A stretch of DNA of 48,763 nt from XYA12-FULL-58-9 sp001798605 (GTDB lineage: Bacteria > Myxococcota > XYA12-FULL-58-9): NCBI GenBank assembly GCA_036736205.1, contig DAINMX010000019.1, forward strand, positions 1-48,763, in the 5' to 3' direction. Positions 23,343 through 32,121 of this stretch are shown here, piece after piece. Under the pieces are notes generated by a model. It searched no databases. It saw only the letters and a list, made by a program, of their open reading frames with translations, and was not told the origin of the DNA. A program made the translations under genes and the position numbers. Positions within the stretch are counted from its first letter, which is position 1. The number at the start of each line of letters is the position of its first letter.

Positions 23343-24434
23343 ATGGTCGATGATGTACGAGGTAAGAGCGTCCTCATTGTGGACGACGACCCGCAGAATC
23401 TGCGTCTATTGGCAGCCGTCCTGGAGCGGGACGGCCTTGAGCCCAGACCGGTCACGAGCGGCAGGCTCGCCATCGAGGCGGCAGTGGCCGATCCGCCAGA
23501 TCTCGTCCTTTTGGATGTCCACATGCCACAGATGTCCGGCGTGGAGGTTTGCCGATGGTTCAAAGAGGACGAGCGACTGCAGAGCATCCCCATCATCTTC
23601 ATCAGCGGGCTCGCGGGAACCGACGATAAGGTCGAAGCGTTTCGCGTCGGCGCTGTCGACTATGTTTCCAAGCCATTCCAGGACCAGGAGGTACTCGCAC
23701 GCGTCAAGACCCATCTGCGTCTGAGGGGGTTGCAGACAGAGCTCGTGTCGTACAACCGGCACCTTGCGTGGCAAATCGCCGAGCAGGTGAAGGCGGTCAC
23801 AGCCTCCCAACTGGCGACCATCTTTGCGCTCGCCAAACTCGCTGAAGCTCGCGATGACGACACCGGCCAACACATCGAAAGGGTGCAAACCTTCAGCAAA
23901 GTGCTGGCCGAACAGATGCGGGAGATGAGGTTGTACGTGACGACGCTCACAACCTCGTTTATCGAGAATCTGTATCAGACCGCCTCCCTCCACGACATTG
24001 GCAAGGTCGGCACCCCTGACGCCATTCTGTTGAAGCCTGGAAAGCTGACCCCGCAGGAATTTACGGAGATGAAAAAGCACAGCGTGCTCGGTGCCAACAC
24101 GCTCGGCGCTGTGCTCAAACGGCACCCAGACACCCCGTTCCTACGTATGGGCGTCGACGTGGCGCGGGCGCACCACGAGAAGTGGGACGGCAGCGGCTAC
24201 CCCGACGGCCTTCAGGGGACGGTTATCCCGCTTGCTGGACGCATTGTGGCTCTTGCCGATTTCTACGATGCCCTGACGTCGAAACGTTGTTACCGGCCCG
24301 CGTTCAGTCATGAGGACACGTGCAGGATGATCGAACAAGGTGATGGAACCCAATTCGACCCAGATATCGTCAAATCTTTTTCCTCTATTGAGGATCGATT
24401 CCGACGGATTCGCGAGGAGATGAGGGATCGATGA
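23343..24434 (+). CDS. Response regulator with HD-GYP cyclic-di-GMP phosphodiesterase domain
   Basis: 363 residues from ATG 23343, with GGGAGGGG seven bases upstream. Receiver domain 8-125: acidic pocket DDD (14-16), phosphoacceptor Asp58 in LLDVHMP, Ser88, Lys110 in SKPF. A helix linker (126-165) leads to the HD-GYP domain: HDIGKVGTPD (217-226), HH (277-278), GSGYPDG (283-289) and ALADFYDALTSKRCYR. All metal- and c-di-GMP-binding motifs are intact, so an active RpfG-like phosphodiesterase is expected. No histidine kinase is adjacent. It converges with an MshEN-type protein, whose family can bind c-di-GMP. Confidence 0.95.
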   Translation: MVDDVRGKSVLIVDDDPQNLRLLAAVLERDGLEPRPVTSGRLAIEAAVADPPDLVLLDVHMPQMSGVEVCRWFKEDERLQSIPIIFISGLAGTDDKVEAFRVGAVDYVSKPFQDQEVLARVKTHLRLRGLQTELVSYNRHLAWQIAEQVKAVTASQLATIFALAKLAEARDDDTGQHIERVQTFSKVLAEQMREMRLYVTTLTTSFIENLYQTASLHDIGKVGTPDAILLKPGKLTPQEFTEMKKHSVLGANTLGAVLKRHPDTPFLRMGVDVARAHHEKWDGSGYPDGLQGTVIPLAGRIVALADFYDALTSKRCYRPAFSHEDTCRMIEQGDGTQFDPDIVKSFSSIEDRFRRIREEMRDR

Positions 24435-24448
24435 CCCCACAAGCAACA

Positions 24449-24498
24449 CAATTCAACTCGCGGCGGCGTGTTTTGGGGGACGAGGCCGAGTGGAATTG
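24449..24498. terminator. Inverted repeat between convergent genes
   Basis: CAATTCAACTCG (24449-24460) and CGAGTGGAATTG (24487-24498) pair over 12 bases with one G-T wobble, loop 26. It sits in the 97-bp gap between the HD-GYP gene and the convergent MshEN gene, where a two-way terminator would be expected; no T-run is present. Confidence 0.35.
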
Positions 24499-24531
24499 CC
24501 GGTTTGTGCATCAGCAGCCGAGAACGTCCTA

Positions 24532-25812
24532 CTAGCGGTCGGACTCCAACAATCCCAGGGCGGTCTCAGCCTCTTTGAAGAGTAACTGTACGTCGTGGAG
24601 GTCTTCGTAGAGCTCGTCTCGATCGCTGTTGTCGCCGTAGACAACCAAGCGGATACCATCACGACCGGCAATCGAAGCGACTAGGCAGACCGGTGATGGA
24701 GACAGCCCGCAGGCGGTCCAGATTTCTTGGCATCTGGGGTCTTCTTCAGCGTGACCATAGGCAATGTTCCGTTGACTGAGCCCCATGGCGACATGCGGAA
24801 CAGACATCTGAGTGACCAAGGCAGGCGGTTTCCCAGTACCCGCAAAACCCAATGTCGCCAGGTGCTCCCCCACCGCTCGCAGAATCAGTACCCGTGAGAA
24901 GTAGTTGAGTAGCGCGCGACCGACAAACCCTGCCACCTCATCGGTGGTCTCAACGGCGTAGACCTGTTCCACCGCATCGTAGAAAGCAACTCGTGTTATT
25001 TCCTTGGGCCCCCCGGCCGGAGCCGGGGGCAAAGTCGGCGCGTTAGTGACCGTGAGGTGCCTGGCCGGGGATGCCTCAGCCGGGATACTAGGCTGGGCGC
25101 GGACGATGGCGGTGGCGTGAGCGGGAATGACGATTGGTGCCGAGTTTTGGGGGAAAGGTATCGCCGCAGGTGCCGGTGGCGGGGGATGAGCGATCGGCGC
25201 AGTCCCTTTCCCCGAACTTTGCCGTTTAGGCTTGTCGAGCAGGACTGGCTCTGCTGATCCTTCGAGCCCCAAGGCAGCGCCAAAATCGCGGGAGGGAACC
25301 TCGCTCAGGGGGCCCATCCGCGCTGGACGCGGGCGGCCTGCCATGCGGGTCGTGATGGATGTCTGGGAACCATGATGATCTGCGCCATAGACCCTACGGA
25401 GGGTCGTCTCGATCTCCTCCTCCAACGCCACGTAGGCACCAACTGCCGCCTGGGCGTGGAACGCGACCTCGTGCAGATGGTTGAGCGCCCGACCGTCAGC
25501 CACCGCCACACCAAGGATCTTGCCATCCCAAGAGTACGGGAGGATCTTCAGCCGCCAGGCGAGATCCCCAGGCACCCTGCTCACCGCCTGAGCCGATGCA
25601 AGACTGAGGGTCCCCGATTGAAGCGCGGGAATAGACAGCTGCCGCGAGAGGATCTGCAAGAGTGACTCTGGTGAAAGGTATCCAAGACTTAGCAGACACG
25701 TGCCCAACAGACGTCCGTCTTGCCGCTGCAGACGCAGGGCATCATAGAGTTGCGGACGGGTGATGACACCATCACGCACCAACAACAGACCAAGGGTCTC
25801 GTGTGAAGACAC
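24532..25812 (-). CDS. Protein with MshEN (type II/IV ATPase N-terminal) domain, proline-rich linker and GAF-like C-terminus
   Basis: 426 residues, GTG start. Residues 7-58 carry two tandem MshEN motifs: LGLLLVRDGVITRPQLYDAL with Gln29, then LGTCLLSLGYLSPESLLQIL with Gln58. The first lacks the leading Arg (Thr6 instead) that contacts c-di-GMP in MshE. The domain continues to about 145 (IPALQSGTLSLASAQAVSRV, LGVAVADGRALNHLHEVAF). No ATPase core follows; instead a Pro/Ala-rich linker (about 150-265) and an alpha/beta C-terminal region (about 270-426: AFYDAVEQVYAVETTDEVAG, FSRVLILRAV, GIRLVVYGDN) that looks GAF-like. A sensor or adaptor role linked to c-di-GMP is inferred, partly from the neighbouring HD-GYP gene. 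Confidence 0.82.
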   Translation of the reverse strand: MSSHETLGLLLVRDGVITRPQLYDALRLQRQDGRLLGTCLLSLGYLSPESLLQILSRQLSIPALQSGTLSLASAQAVSRVPGDLAWRLKILPYSWDGKILGVAVADGRALNHLHEVAFHAQAAVGAYVALEEEIETTLRRVYGADHHGSQTSITTRMAGRPRPARMGPLSEVPSRDFGAALGLEGSAEPVLLDKPKRQSSGKGTAPIAHPPPPAPAAIPFPQNSAPIVIPAHATAIVRAQPSIPAEASPARHLTVTNAPTLPPAPAGGPKEITRVAFYDAVEQVYAVETTDEVAGFVGRALLNYFSRVLILRAVGEHLATLGFAGTGKPPALVTQMSVPHVAMGLSQRNIAYGHAEEDPRCQEIWTACGLSPSPVCLVASIAGRDGIRLVVYGDNSDRDELYEDLHDVQLLFKEAETALGLLESDR

Positions 25813-26036
25813 CCGCGCATCCTACCATCCCACCGAGGGCAACGCGAAACCCTAGGTGACCGAGATTGAAGAAACTCCCCCTCTGTCCGTCCAACGGCTG
25901 AAGCGGCGGGCAGCAACAACCGAAGGGGTCTAAGCTTCGCAGGCGCTTGCTGCAGAATCAACTGGTTCGGGTTGGCCTTGCTCGGTTCCTGTGATAGACG
26001 GCCCGCCATTCTTGAATATTTCACTCGGGAGAATGT

Positions 26037-26552
26037 ATGCGTTCAGCTCTACTCGTTGCCTTCGGAGTTTTCGTTCTGGCACAATCAGCGCAGGCTGAGG
26101 AACTAAAAGTTGGCTATGTCGACATGGCTCGCGCTCTCAATGAGGTCGAAGAAGGCAAGGCCGCCCGCGCCAAGCTCGAAAGTGACTTCAAGAACAAGCA
26201 AAAAGAGCTTGACGGTATGCAGAACCAGCTCAAGGCCAAACAAGCTGAGTTCGAAAAGCGCAAAGCGATGATGAAAGAAGACGTGCGCGACGCCAAGCTG
26301 GAAGAGATGCAGCGTGACTTCCTCGAGCTACAACAGACCTACGCGCGTTTGCAGCAAGAGCTTCTTGGAGAGCGGGAAAAGCTGACCATGAGCATCGCTG
26401 GCCGCATCACCAAGATCGTCGACAAGATTGGCGACCGCGATGCGTACCACATAATTCTCAACATCGGCGACACGGTTCTCTACTACAAACGTCATCAGGA
26501 CATCACCGATGACGTGGTGAAGATGTACAATTCCCAGCACGGGAAGAAGTGA
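26037..26552 (+). CDS. skp: Periplasmic chaperone Skp/OmpH
   Basis: 171 residues; GGGAG seven bases before the ATG. Signal peptide to AQSAQA (residue 20), then LKVGYVDMARALNEVEEGKA, the conserved Skp opening, a long charged coiled coil (about 40-120: KNKQKELDGMQNQLKAKQAE...) forming the chaperone tentacle, and the C-terminal AYHIILNIGDTVLYYKRHQD strand. It carries unfolded outer-membrane proteins to BamA. It normally lies between bamA and lpxD; here lpxD follows after 4 nt but bamA is 11 kb away on the other strand. A 224-bp divergent region upstream (25813-26036) must hold promoters for both directions; I saw no clear consensus. Confidence 0.94.
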   Translation: MRSALLVAFGVFVLAQSAQAEELKVGYVDMARALNEVEEGKAARAKLESDFKNKQKELDGMQNQLKAKQAEFEKRKAMMKEDVRDAKLEEMQRDFLELQQTYARLQQELLGEREKLTMSIAGRITKIVDKIGDRDAYHIILNIGDTVLYYKRHQDITDDVVKMYNSQHGKK

Positions 26553-26556
26553 GCGT

Positions 26557-27594
26557 ATGGCGACAGTCGGCACTCTCGCCACGTTGGTCGGCGGGCGGGT
26601 CATCGGCGATTGCGATCGCCAGATCCGAGACGTAGCAGATCTGGAGAATGCCGGGCCAAGGCACCTGAGCTTCCTCGCCAATCCCAAGTATCGGGTCGCC
26701 TTCATGGCCACCAGGGCCGGCGCTGTGTTGGTGTCCGAAGGAACAACGGAGGGGCCGCCCAACGTCTCCCTGATCGTCTGTGCCGATCCGTATCTCGCCC
26801 TAGCCCGAGTGCTTGGTGAGTTCTACCCACCGACGAGTTGGCCCCATGGCAGCGAGCCCGGCGCCTATGTGGATCCAAAGGCCCAAGTCGATCCGACGGC
26901 CACGGTACGGGCCACCGCGGTGATCGAGGCGGGTGCCAAGATCGGACCACGGACCATCGTGAGCCCGGGTGCCTACGTGGGTGTTGACGCCCAGATCGGC
27001 GCAGATGTTCTCTTGCATCCAGGAGTCAAAGTCCTCGCACGTTGTGTGCTTGGAGATAGAGTCATTCTGCAAGCAGGAGTTGTCGTCGGCAGCGATGGTT
27101 TCGGTTACGCACACGACGCTGAACAACGCAGGTACAAGATCCCACAGGTGGGCATCGTCGAGATTGAAAACGATGTTGAGATCGGTGCCAACACCACCAT
27201 CGACCGTTCGACCTTCGGCGTCACCAGGATCGGTGCTGGCACCAAGATCGACAATCTGGTGCAGATTGCGCACAACGTCGTCACTGGGCATGACTGCGTC
27301 ATCGTTGCCCAGTCTGGCATCGCCGGTAGCACCACACTGGGCCATCGCGTGGTTATGGGTGCCCAGACAGGTGTGGTGGGCCACATCAAGATCTGTGACG
27401 ACGTCACGCTCGCCGCGCGAGCAGGGGTTCCCAACAGTATCCGCAAACCAGGAATCTACTCGGGCACGCCATCCAAACCCCACCGCGATTGGTTACGGGT
27501 GGTTGCCTCCCAACAAGCACTGCCTGAAATGCGGCGGCGCTTGCGCGAATTAGAACAGCAGGTCGAAACGATCGGCCGCCAAGACGGCAAATGA
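26557..27594 (+). CDS. lpxD: UDP-3-O-acylglucosamine N-acyltransferase
   Basis: Third step of lipid A synthesis: adds an N-linked hydroxyacyl chain from ACP. 345 residues. N-terminal uridine-binding domain (ATLVGGRVIGDCDRQIRDVA, HLSFLANPKYR), then a left-handed beta-helix of hexapeptide repeats (about 100-315). The catalytic His239 in NLVQIAHNVVTG has the same number as in E. coli. A C-terminal helix (LPEMRRRLRELEQQVETIGR) ends the protein. Starts 4 nt after skp and stops 14 nt before lpxA, so one operon. Confidence 0.97.
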   Translation: MATVGTLATLVGGRVIGDCDRQIRDVADLENAGPRHLSFLANPKYRVAFMATRAGAVLVSEGTTEGPPNVSLIVCADPYLALARVLGEFYPPTSWPHGSEPGAYVDPKAQVDPTATVRATAVIEAGAKIGPRTIVSPGAYVGVDAQIGADVLLHPGVKVLARCVLGDRVILQAGVVVGSDGFGYAHDAEQRRYKIPQVGIVEIENDVEIGANTTIDRSTFGVTRIGAGTKIDNLVQIAHNVVTGHDCVIVAQSGIAGSTTLGHRVVMGAQTGVVGHIKICDDVTLAARAGVPNSIRKPGIYSGTPSKPHRDWLRVVASQQALPEMRRRLRELEQQVETIGRQDGK

Positions 27595-27608
27595 GGAGTA
27601 CCTAGGTC

Positions 27609-28424
27609 ATGTCGATCCACCCCACCGCTATCGTTGAGTCCGGCGCCGAGATCGATCCCAGCGCTGAGATAGGCCCCTACTGTGTGATCGGCCCGAAAGT
27701 GAAGATCGGCCCTGATACGCGGCTGCTCTCTCACGTCGTCCTTGTGAACGACACGGTCATTGGTGCCCGCAACATCATTCATCCATTTGCTGCGCTCGGC
27801 GGTCCACCCCAGGATCTCAAGTTCAAGGGGGAGCCGTCGCGCCTGATCGTCGGCGACGACAACGTCATTCGCGAATCAGCCACGCTCAACATAGGAACCG
27901 CGGGCGGCCATATGGAGACCCGCGTGGGCAACAACTGTCTGCTGATGGCCTATTCCCATACAGCGCACGATTGTATCCTTGGCGACAATGTCATCCTTTC
28001 CAACTCCGTGAGCCTTGCCGGCCACGTGACCGTAGGAGATAGGGTGATCATGAGTGGCATGGCTGGTGTTCACCAGTTCTGCCGTATTGGCCGAAATGCT
28101 TTTGTCGCTGGCGGTGCCATGGTCGCCCAGGACGTTCCGCCCTTCTGCATCGCCCAAGGTGACCGCGCCCAGTTGGTGCACATCAACATCGTCGGGCTCA
28201 AACGCGCCGGCTGGTCTCGCGAGGACCTGCTGGCAGTTCGCACCGCATTCAAAATGTTGTTTGGGGGACATCGCGCCCGACTGGTATCCCTCGAGAAAGT
28301 AGAGGCAGAGATGAGCCACTGTCCCCCTGTCGCGGAGATGTGTGAGTTCATTCGAGCCTCCGACCGAGGGGTGTGTCCCCCGCGATTGGTCCAGCCGGTC
28401 ACGGACAACAACAACATCGATTGA
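27609..28424 (+). CDS. lpxA: UDP-N-acetylglucosamine acyltransferase
   Basis: First step of lipid A synthesis. 271 residues, hexapeptide beta-helix from IHPTAIVESGAEIDPSAEIG. YSHTAHDC carries His117 and His120, matching E. coli His122 and catalytic His125. HQFCRIG matches the HQFC segment; the position equal to E. coli Gly173, which sets acyl length, is Gly (FVAGG), which fits a long hydroxyacyl chain and not the C10 type (inference). The C-terminus has the usual helical GLKRAGWSREDLLAVRTAFK. fabZ, often between lpxD and lpxA, is missing. The Gfo/Idh gene begins 34 nt after the stop. Confidence 0.96.
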   Translation: MSIHPTAIVESGAEIDPSAEIGPYCVIGPKVKIGPDTRLLSHVVLVNDTVIGARNIIHPFAALGGPPQDLKFKGEPSRLIVGDDNVIRESATLNIGTAGGHMETRVGNNCLLMAYSHTAHDCILGDNVILSNSVSLAGHVTVGDRVIMSGMAGVHQFCRIGRNAFVAGGAMVAQDVPPFCIAQGDRAQLVHINIVGLKRAGWSREDLLAVRTAFKMLFGGHRARLVSLEKVEAEMSHCPPVAEMCEFIRASDRGVCPPRLVQPVTDNNNID

Positions 28425-28458
28425 CGGTGTCGTGAACGGCAAGGCGGTACAACGCAGC

Positions 28459-29424
28459 ATGGAACCTGTACGAATCGTTGTTGTCGGTGTGGGTCATCTC
28501 GGCACCTATCACCTGCAGAAAGTTGCAGCCGATCCCACGGCCATCTTGGTCGGCATTGTTGATACCGACAAGGACAAGCGCAATGCCGCCGCCAACAAAT
28601 ACGGCGTCAAAGGTGCGGCGAGTCTCGCGGAGTTCGCGGGAGGGGCTGACGCAGTCATTGTTGCCGCGACCACCATGGCACACGTGGTCCTGGTCGAGGC
28701 CGCCCTTGAGCTCGGCTTGCACGTCCTTGTGGAAAAGCCCCTGGCGGCAACCGCGGCCGATGCCAAGCACCTCGAACAATTGTCCAGCAAACACGGCCGC
28801 ATCGTTCAAGTGGGCCACACCGAGCGATTCAACCCTGCCATCGCCGCCGCTCTGGCGATTGCCGATCGTCCTCGATACATCGTTGCCGAACGACTCGGTC
28901 CTTTCACCGGTCGCTCCACTGACGTCGACGTTGTCCTGGATCTGATGATCCACGACCTTGACATCGTTGCGAGCCTCGTCCCCTCCCCTTTGGCGGAAGT
29001 GCGCGCCGTGGGCGTTCCTGTCATCACGTCCGATGTCGACATGGCATCAGCGCGCTTGCAGTTCGAAGACGGAACGGTGGCACAACTCTCTGCCGGTCGG
29101 GCATCGATCGAGCCCGTCCGCAAGATTCGCCTGTTCACAGTGGAACGCTATGTCTCCATCGACTGTGCCAGTCGTGAGGTCAAGTCAGTGCGCCGGCTAC
29201 CTGCTGCGGCCAACAATCCCTGGCCACAGATTGTCGGTGAGCCCATCGAGGTCCCACACGGCGACGCCTTGGCTCTTCAGGATCATGACTTCTTCGATTG
29301 CATTCAGCACCAACGCAAGCCTCGAGTTGACGCCGCAGCCGGCGTGCGGGCGCTGGAGTTGGCGGAGGCGGTAAAAAAAGCTCTAACGATACCAGTCCCG
29401 GCCGAGCGGCTCGGACAAACCTGA
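28459..29424 (+). CDS. Gfo/Idh/MocA-family oxidoreductase beside lpxA (GnnA-like)
   Basis: 321 residues from ATG 28459. NAD-binding Rossmann fold VRIVVVGVGHLGTYHL, then VEKPLA (the family EKP Lys), VGHTERFNPA and MIHDLDIV with the catalytic His. In some bacteria the lpxA neighbour GnnA oxidises UDP-GlcNAc at C3 so that the transaminase GnnB can make the 3-amino sugar, giving lipid A with amide-linked chains. Genes of this family also sit after lpxA in lineages without that chemistry proven. No GnnB-type aminotransferase is in the window. It ends the skp-lpx operon; lpxB does not follow. Confidence 0.9.
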   Translation: MEPVRIVVVGVGHLGTYHLQKVAADPTAILVGIVDTDKDKRNAAANKYGVKGAASLAEFAGGADAVIVAATTMAHVVLVEAALELGLHVLVEKPLAATAADAKHLEQLSSKHGRIVQVGHTERFNPAIAAALAIADRPRYIVAERLGPFTGRSTDVDVVLDLMIHDLDIVASLVPSPLAEVRAVGVPVITSDVDMASARLQFEDGTVAQLSAGRASIEPVRKIRLFTVERYVSIDCASREVKSVRRLPAAANNPWPQIVGEPIEVPHGDALALQDHDFFDCIQHQRKPRVDAAAGVRALELAEAVKKALTIPVPAERLGQT

Positions 29425-29465
29425 TTTTTGAGTACACGCTAGGAACGGGGCTTGTCCGAATGGTG

Positions 29466-31967
29466 CTACGACTGGTTGCCCTGCAACTCTGTCAACTGTG
29501 CGCCCATGGCGTCGAGATCGGCACGGGCGAGCCTTTCGCCCTCCTGCGCTGCCTGTAGGGCTGCTTGCGCTTCCATCAAGCTGGCTTCGCGAGTCGCGAG
29601 CTCTGACTTGGCTTGCTCGGCAGATTCGTTGGCGTCTTTGAGCTTGATGGCGAAGGCCTCAGTGTCGTTTCGCAACGTCATTGATTCCTCACGCAATCCC
29701 GTTAACTCAATCTCGGCGTTGCGCAGCCTTTCCCCGAGCTCCGTGTTCTGCTTGTCGAAATCCTCGAGCTGGCGCTGCAATGCTTCGAGGTCGCCTTGGG
29801 CACCCTGGGCTTGTTCTTTGGCGTTGTCGATATTGCCGAGCGCCTCGTTCAGTTGTTTGTCACGGTCGCGGAGGGCCTCTTCGAGCTCCGCTATTCGATC
29901 CTTGGCGATTCTCGCCTCCGCGCGAGCATCCGCCAAGTTTTGGCCGAGCTCCTCGGAGATACGCCCAGCGTTGGCTTGATGTTTCTGATACTCATCGGCG
30001 ATCTGGTTGAACTCCGCTCGTGCGCTCTTGATCTCTTCATCGAGATCGGCCGCCCGTTTCTCGTACATTCTCATGAGCTCTTTGAGCTCCACGATCCGTT
30101 CCTCTTGTGCCTGTCTACTGCTAGACATTTCCGCCGTAACCGCGGACAGCGTCTTCTCTCGATCAGCCAGAGTGCTGGCCGTATGCAGGCGTTGTTCGTG
30201 GGCGGACCGAACCTCCTCTTCCAATCCAACAATCCGCCCGTCGAGCTGCGTTTGTGTCACCGCTGCTCGGTCTTGCACCGAAGCAAGCGTTGCCTGCAGT
30301 TCGGCTACAGCCGCCCGTGTCTCCTCGAGTTCAGCGGCGAATGCGGCTCTGGTGTTCTCGAGGTCAGCGATGGCCACCCGGTGGTCCTCGCGCAACGTCT
30401 CCATCGCCTGGGCGTGTTCGGCCCGCAGATCTCCCGCAGCCTGATCACGTTCGCCCAAGGCCGCCAGGTGCTCCCCTCGCACCGTCTCCATCGCCTGGGT
30501 GTGCTCGGCGACGGTCGCTTCGTGGGTTCTGTGCAACTCGGCAATCTGTTGGTCGCGCTCGTCGATTGCGCGAGCGTTGTCATCGGTGAGAGTCGCGATT
30601 GCTTGGTCGCGTTCCTCGATGGTGGCAGTTTGCTCTGCAACCGTATTGTCCCGCGCCTCAACGGTCTGCTGTGTTTCTTGCAGCTCCGCGTGTTGCCGCT
30701 CCAGGTCCTGTCTTCGCTCTGTGAGGTCAACACGCGCGCTCTCCAGTTCACCTTGAAGTTGCGCAATCGTCGCGTCCCGCTCGGCGACGGTATCAGTCAA
30801 ACCAGCGGCAGCCATCTCCCGCTCGGCTAGGGCAGTCTGGGTTTGTTCCAGCTCGACCTGCGTGGTTCCGAGGCGACCGCTGAGATCGGCAATCGCGTTG
30901 GTCGACTGTTCGCGCAGCAGTGTGAAGGCCGTCTGTGCCTCGTCAATCTTTTTACGAAACTCTGCAATCAACGCCGCCTTCTCTTGTTCCTCCCGGGCAA
31001 GTTTGCCGCCGACAGTCGCGAGGTCTTCCTGCAGCTTGGCCTTTTCCGACTCGAGTGCCGCCAACCGACCCTTCAGGTCATCCGCCTCGGCCCTGTGAGC
31101 TGCAGCGGCGCGAGTGGCTTGGTCCTTCATTTGGCTGTAACGTTGGACCGCTGTCTGTCGCTCACTCTCCTTGGAAGTGATGATCTTCTCGACAGCGTCG
31201 ACTTCGCGTTGCTTGGTTGCCCACACATAACCAACACGGGCGAGGTCGCGCTCAAGCTCCCGCACACGCTCGCGCAGGAAATGCATCTTCTTGTCGATGC
31301 CAGTGAGGCTCTTGCTTGGCAACTGTGGCGGTCTGCGGAAATCGACATCTTTGACTTGGATGAAAACGCGATTGATGAACCCCCGGTCCTCCGGAGTGAT
31401 TTCCTCCATCACGGGGGCAGCTGACAACGTCGGACGTTGTGGTGGCATCAGTCCTTGTGGCGTTGGCTCTGGGGGAGCGTCCTCAACGAACTCAGCCTCA
31501 TCGACAACTTCCGGCTCTTCGTCCTCTGTGCGCTGCGGAGACGGCTCGGGTGGCAGCAAAGGTGGTGGCGCATCGGGCGGATGGGCCGCCTCGGGTGCTG
31601 CCGCCAAGGCCCCTCCAGATCCTGGACCTGGTGCGGCAGGTTCGTCCTTAGCTTGTTCGAAAAGCTGCTCGACAAAAATCGTCGCGGTCTCGGGATCGCC
31701 AGGCCAATGTCGAACAACGGCGCCCGCGGGGGGTTCCGCAGGACGCTGTTCTGCCATCCCGGTGCAGAACACCAAGATGCGTCGCACATTGGCACCCTGC
31801 AGCTCGCGAGCTTTGCCCCACGGATCCGCGTCAACCACCGCAACTGCGATGATGGGCTCGGTGAGCGGGTGCTGCGCAAGGGGCAAGCCCTCTTTGGTGA
31901 TGGCTTGCCGCAAAGGCTCGCTGTGTTCGAAATCCGTTGTGACTACATTTATTGTGAGTTCAAACAT
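29466..31967 (-). CDS. Long coiled-coil protein with N-terminal pseudo-receiver-like domain (AglZ/FrzS-like)
   Basis: 833 residues. Residues 1-105 have receiver-like alternation (IIAVAVVDADPWGKARELQG, ANVRRILVFCTGM) without a clear acidic pocket or phosphoacceptor pattern. A Pro/Glu-rich linker (about 108-195) follows, then a short basic conserved block (INRVFIQVKDVDFRRPPQLP) and about 600 residues of continuous heptad coiled coil (225-825) rich in Ala, Glu, Gln and Arg, with internal near-repeats (HTQAMETVRGEH, HAQAMETLREDH). Myxococcal AglZ and FrzS share this plan and act as polarity scaffolds in motility. I propose a similar scaffold; coiled coils make similarity unreliable. It converges on the Gfo/Idh gene and diverges from the next gene. 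Confidence 0.85.
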   Translation of the reverse strand: MFELTINVVTTDFEHSEPLRQAITKEGLPLAQHPLTEPIIAVAVVDADPWGKARELQGANVRRILVFCTGMAEQRPAEPPAGAVVRHWPGDPETATIFVEQLFEQAKDEPAAPGPGSGGALAAAPEAAHPPDAPPPLLPPEPSPQRTEDEEPEVVDEAEFVEDAPPEPTPQGLMPPQRPTLSAAPVMEEITPEDRGFINRVFIQVKDVDFRRPPQLPSKSLTGIDKKMHFLRERVRELERDLARVGYVWATKQREVDAVEKIITSKESERQTAVQRYSQMKDQATRAAAAHRAEADDLKGRLAALESEKAKLQEDLATVGGKLAREEQEKAALIAEFRKKIDEAQTAFTLLREQSTNAIADLSGRLGTTQVELEQTQTALAEREMAAAGLTDTVAERDATIAQLQGELESARVDLTERRQDLERQHAELQETQQTVEARDNTVAEQTATIEERDQAIATLTDDNARAIDERDQQIAELHRTHEATVAEHTQAMETVRGEHLAALGERDQAAGDLRAEHAQAMETLREDHRVAIADLENTRAAFAAELEETRAAVAELQATLASVQDRAAVTQTQLDGRIVGLEEEVRSAHEQRLHTASTLADREKTLSAVTAEMSSSRQAQEERIVELKELMRMYEKRAADLDEEIKSARAEFNQIADEYQKHQANAGRISEELGQNLADARAEARIAKDRIAELEEALRDRDKQLNEALGNIDNAKEQAQGAQGDLEALQRQLEDFDKQNTELGERLRNAEIELTGLREESMTLRNDTEAFAIKLKDANESAEQAKSELATREASLMEAQAALQAAQEGERLARADLDAMGAQLTELQGNQS

Positions 31968-32121
31968 GGTCGATTCGGGTTTCTCGCTGATGCTCGACTA
32001 TAAACGCTCCCTGACCGGGGTACCAGGGCCGTTTTGGTTTTGGTTGACATAGGGCGAGATGGCGCGGATTGATCTAGATTGCAAACTGAAGTCGCGTCAA
32101 CTGTTCATTTGAGCTGAATTT

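Noticed and set aside
32044..32049. TTGACA before the pseudo-peptidase/barrel gene
   Set aside because: No acceptable -10 lies 16-18 bases downstream.
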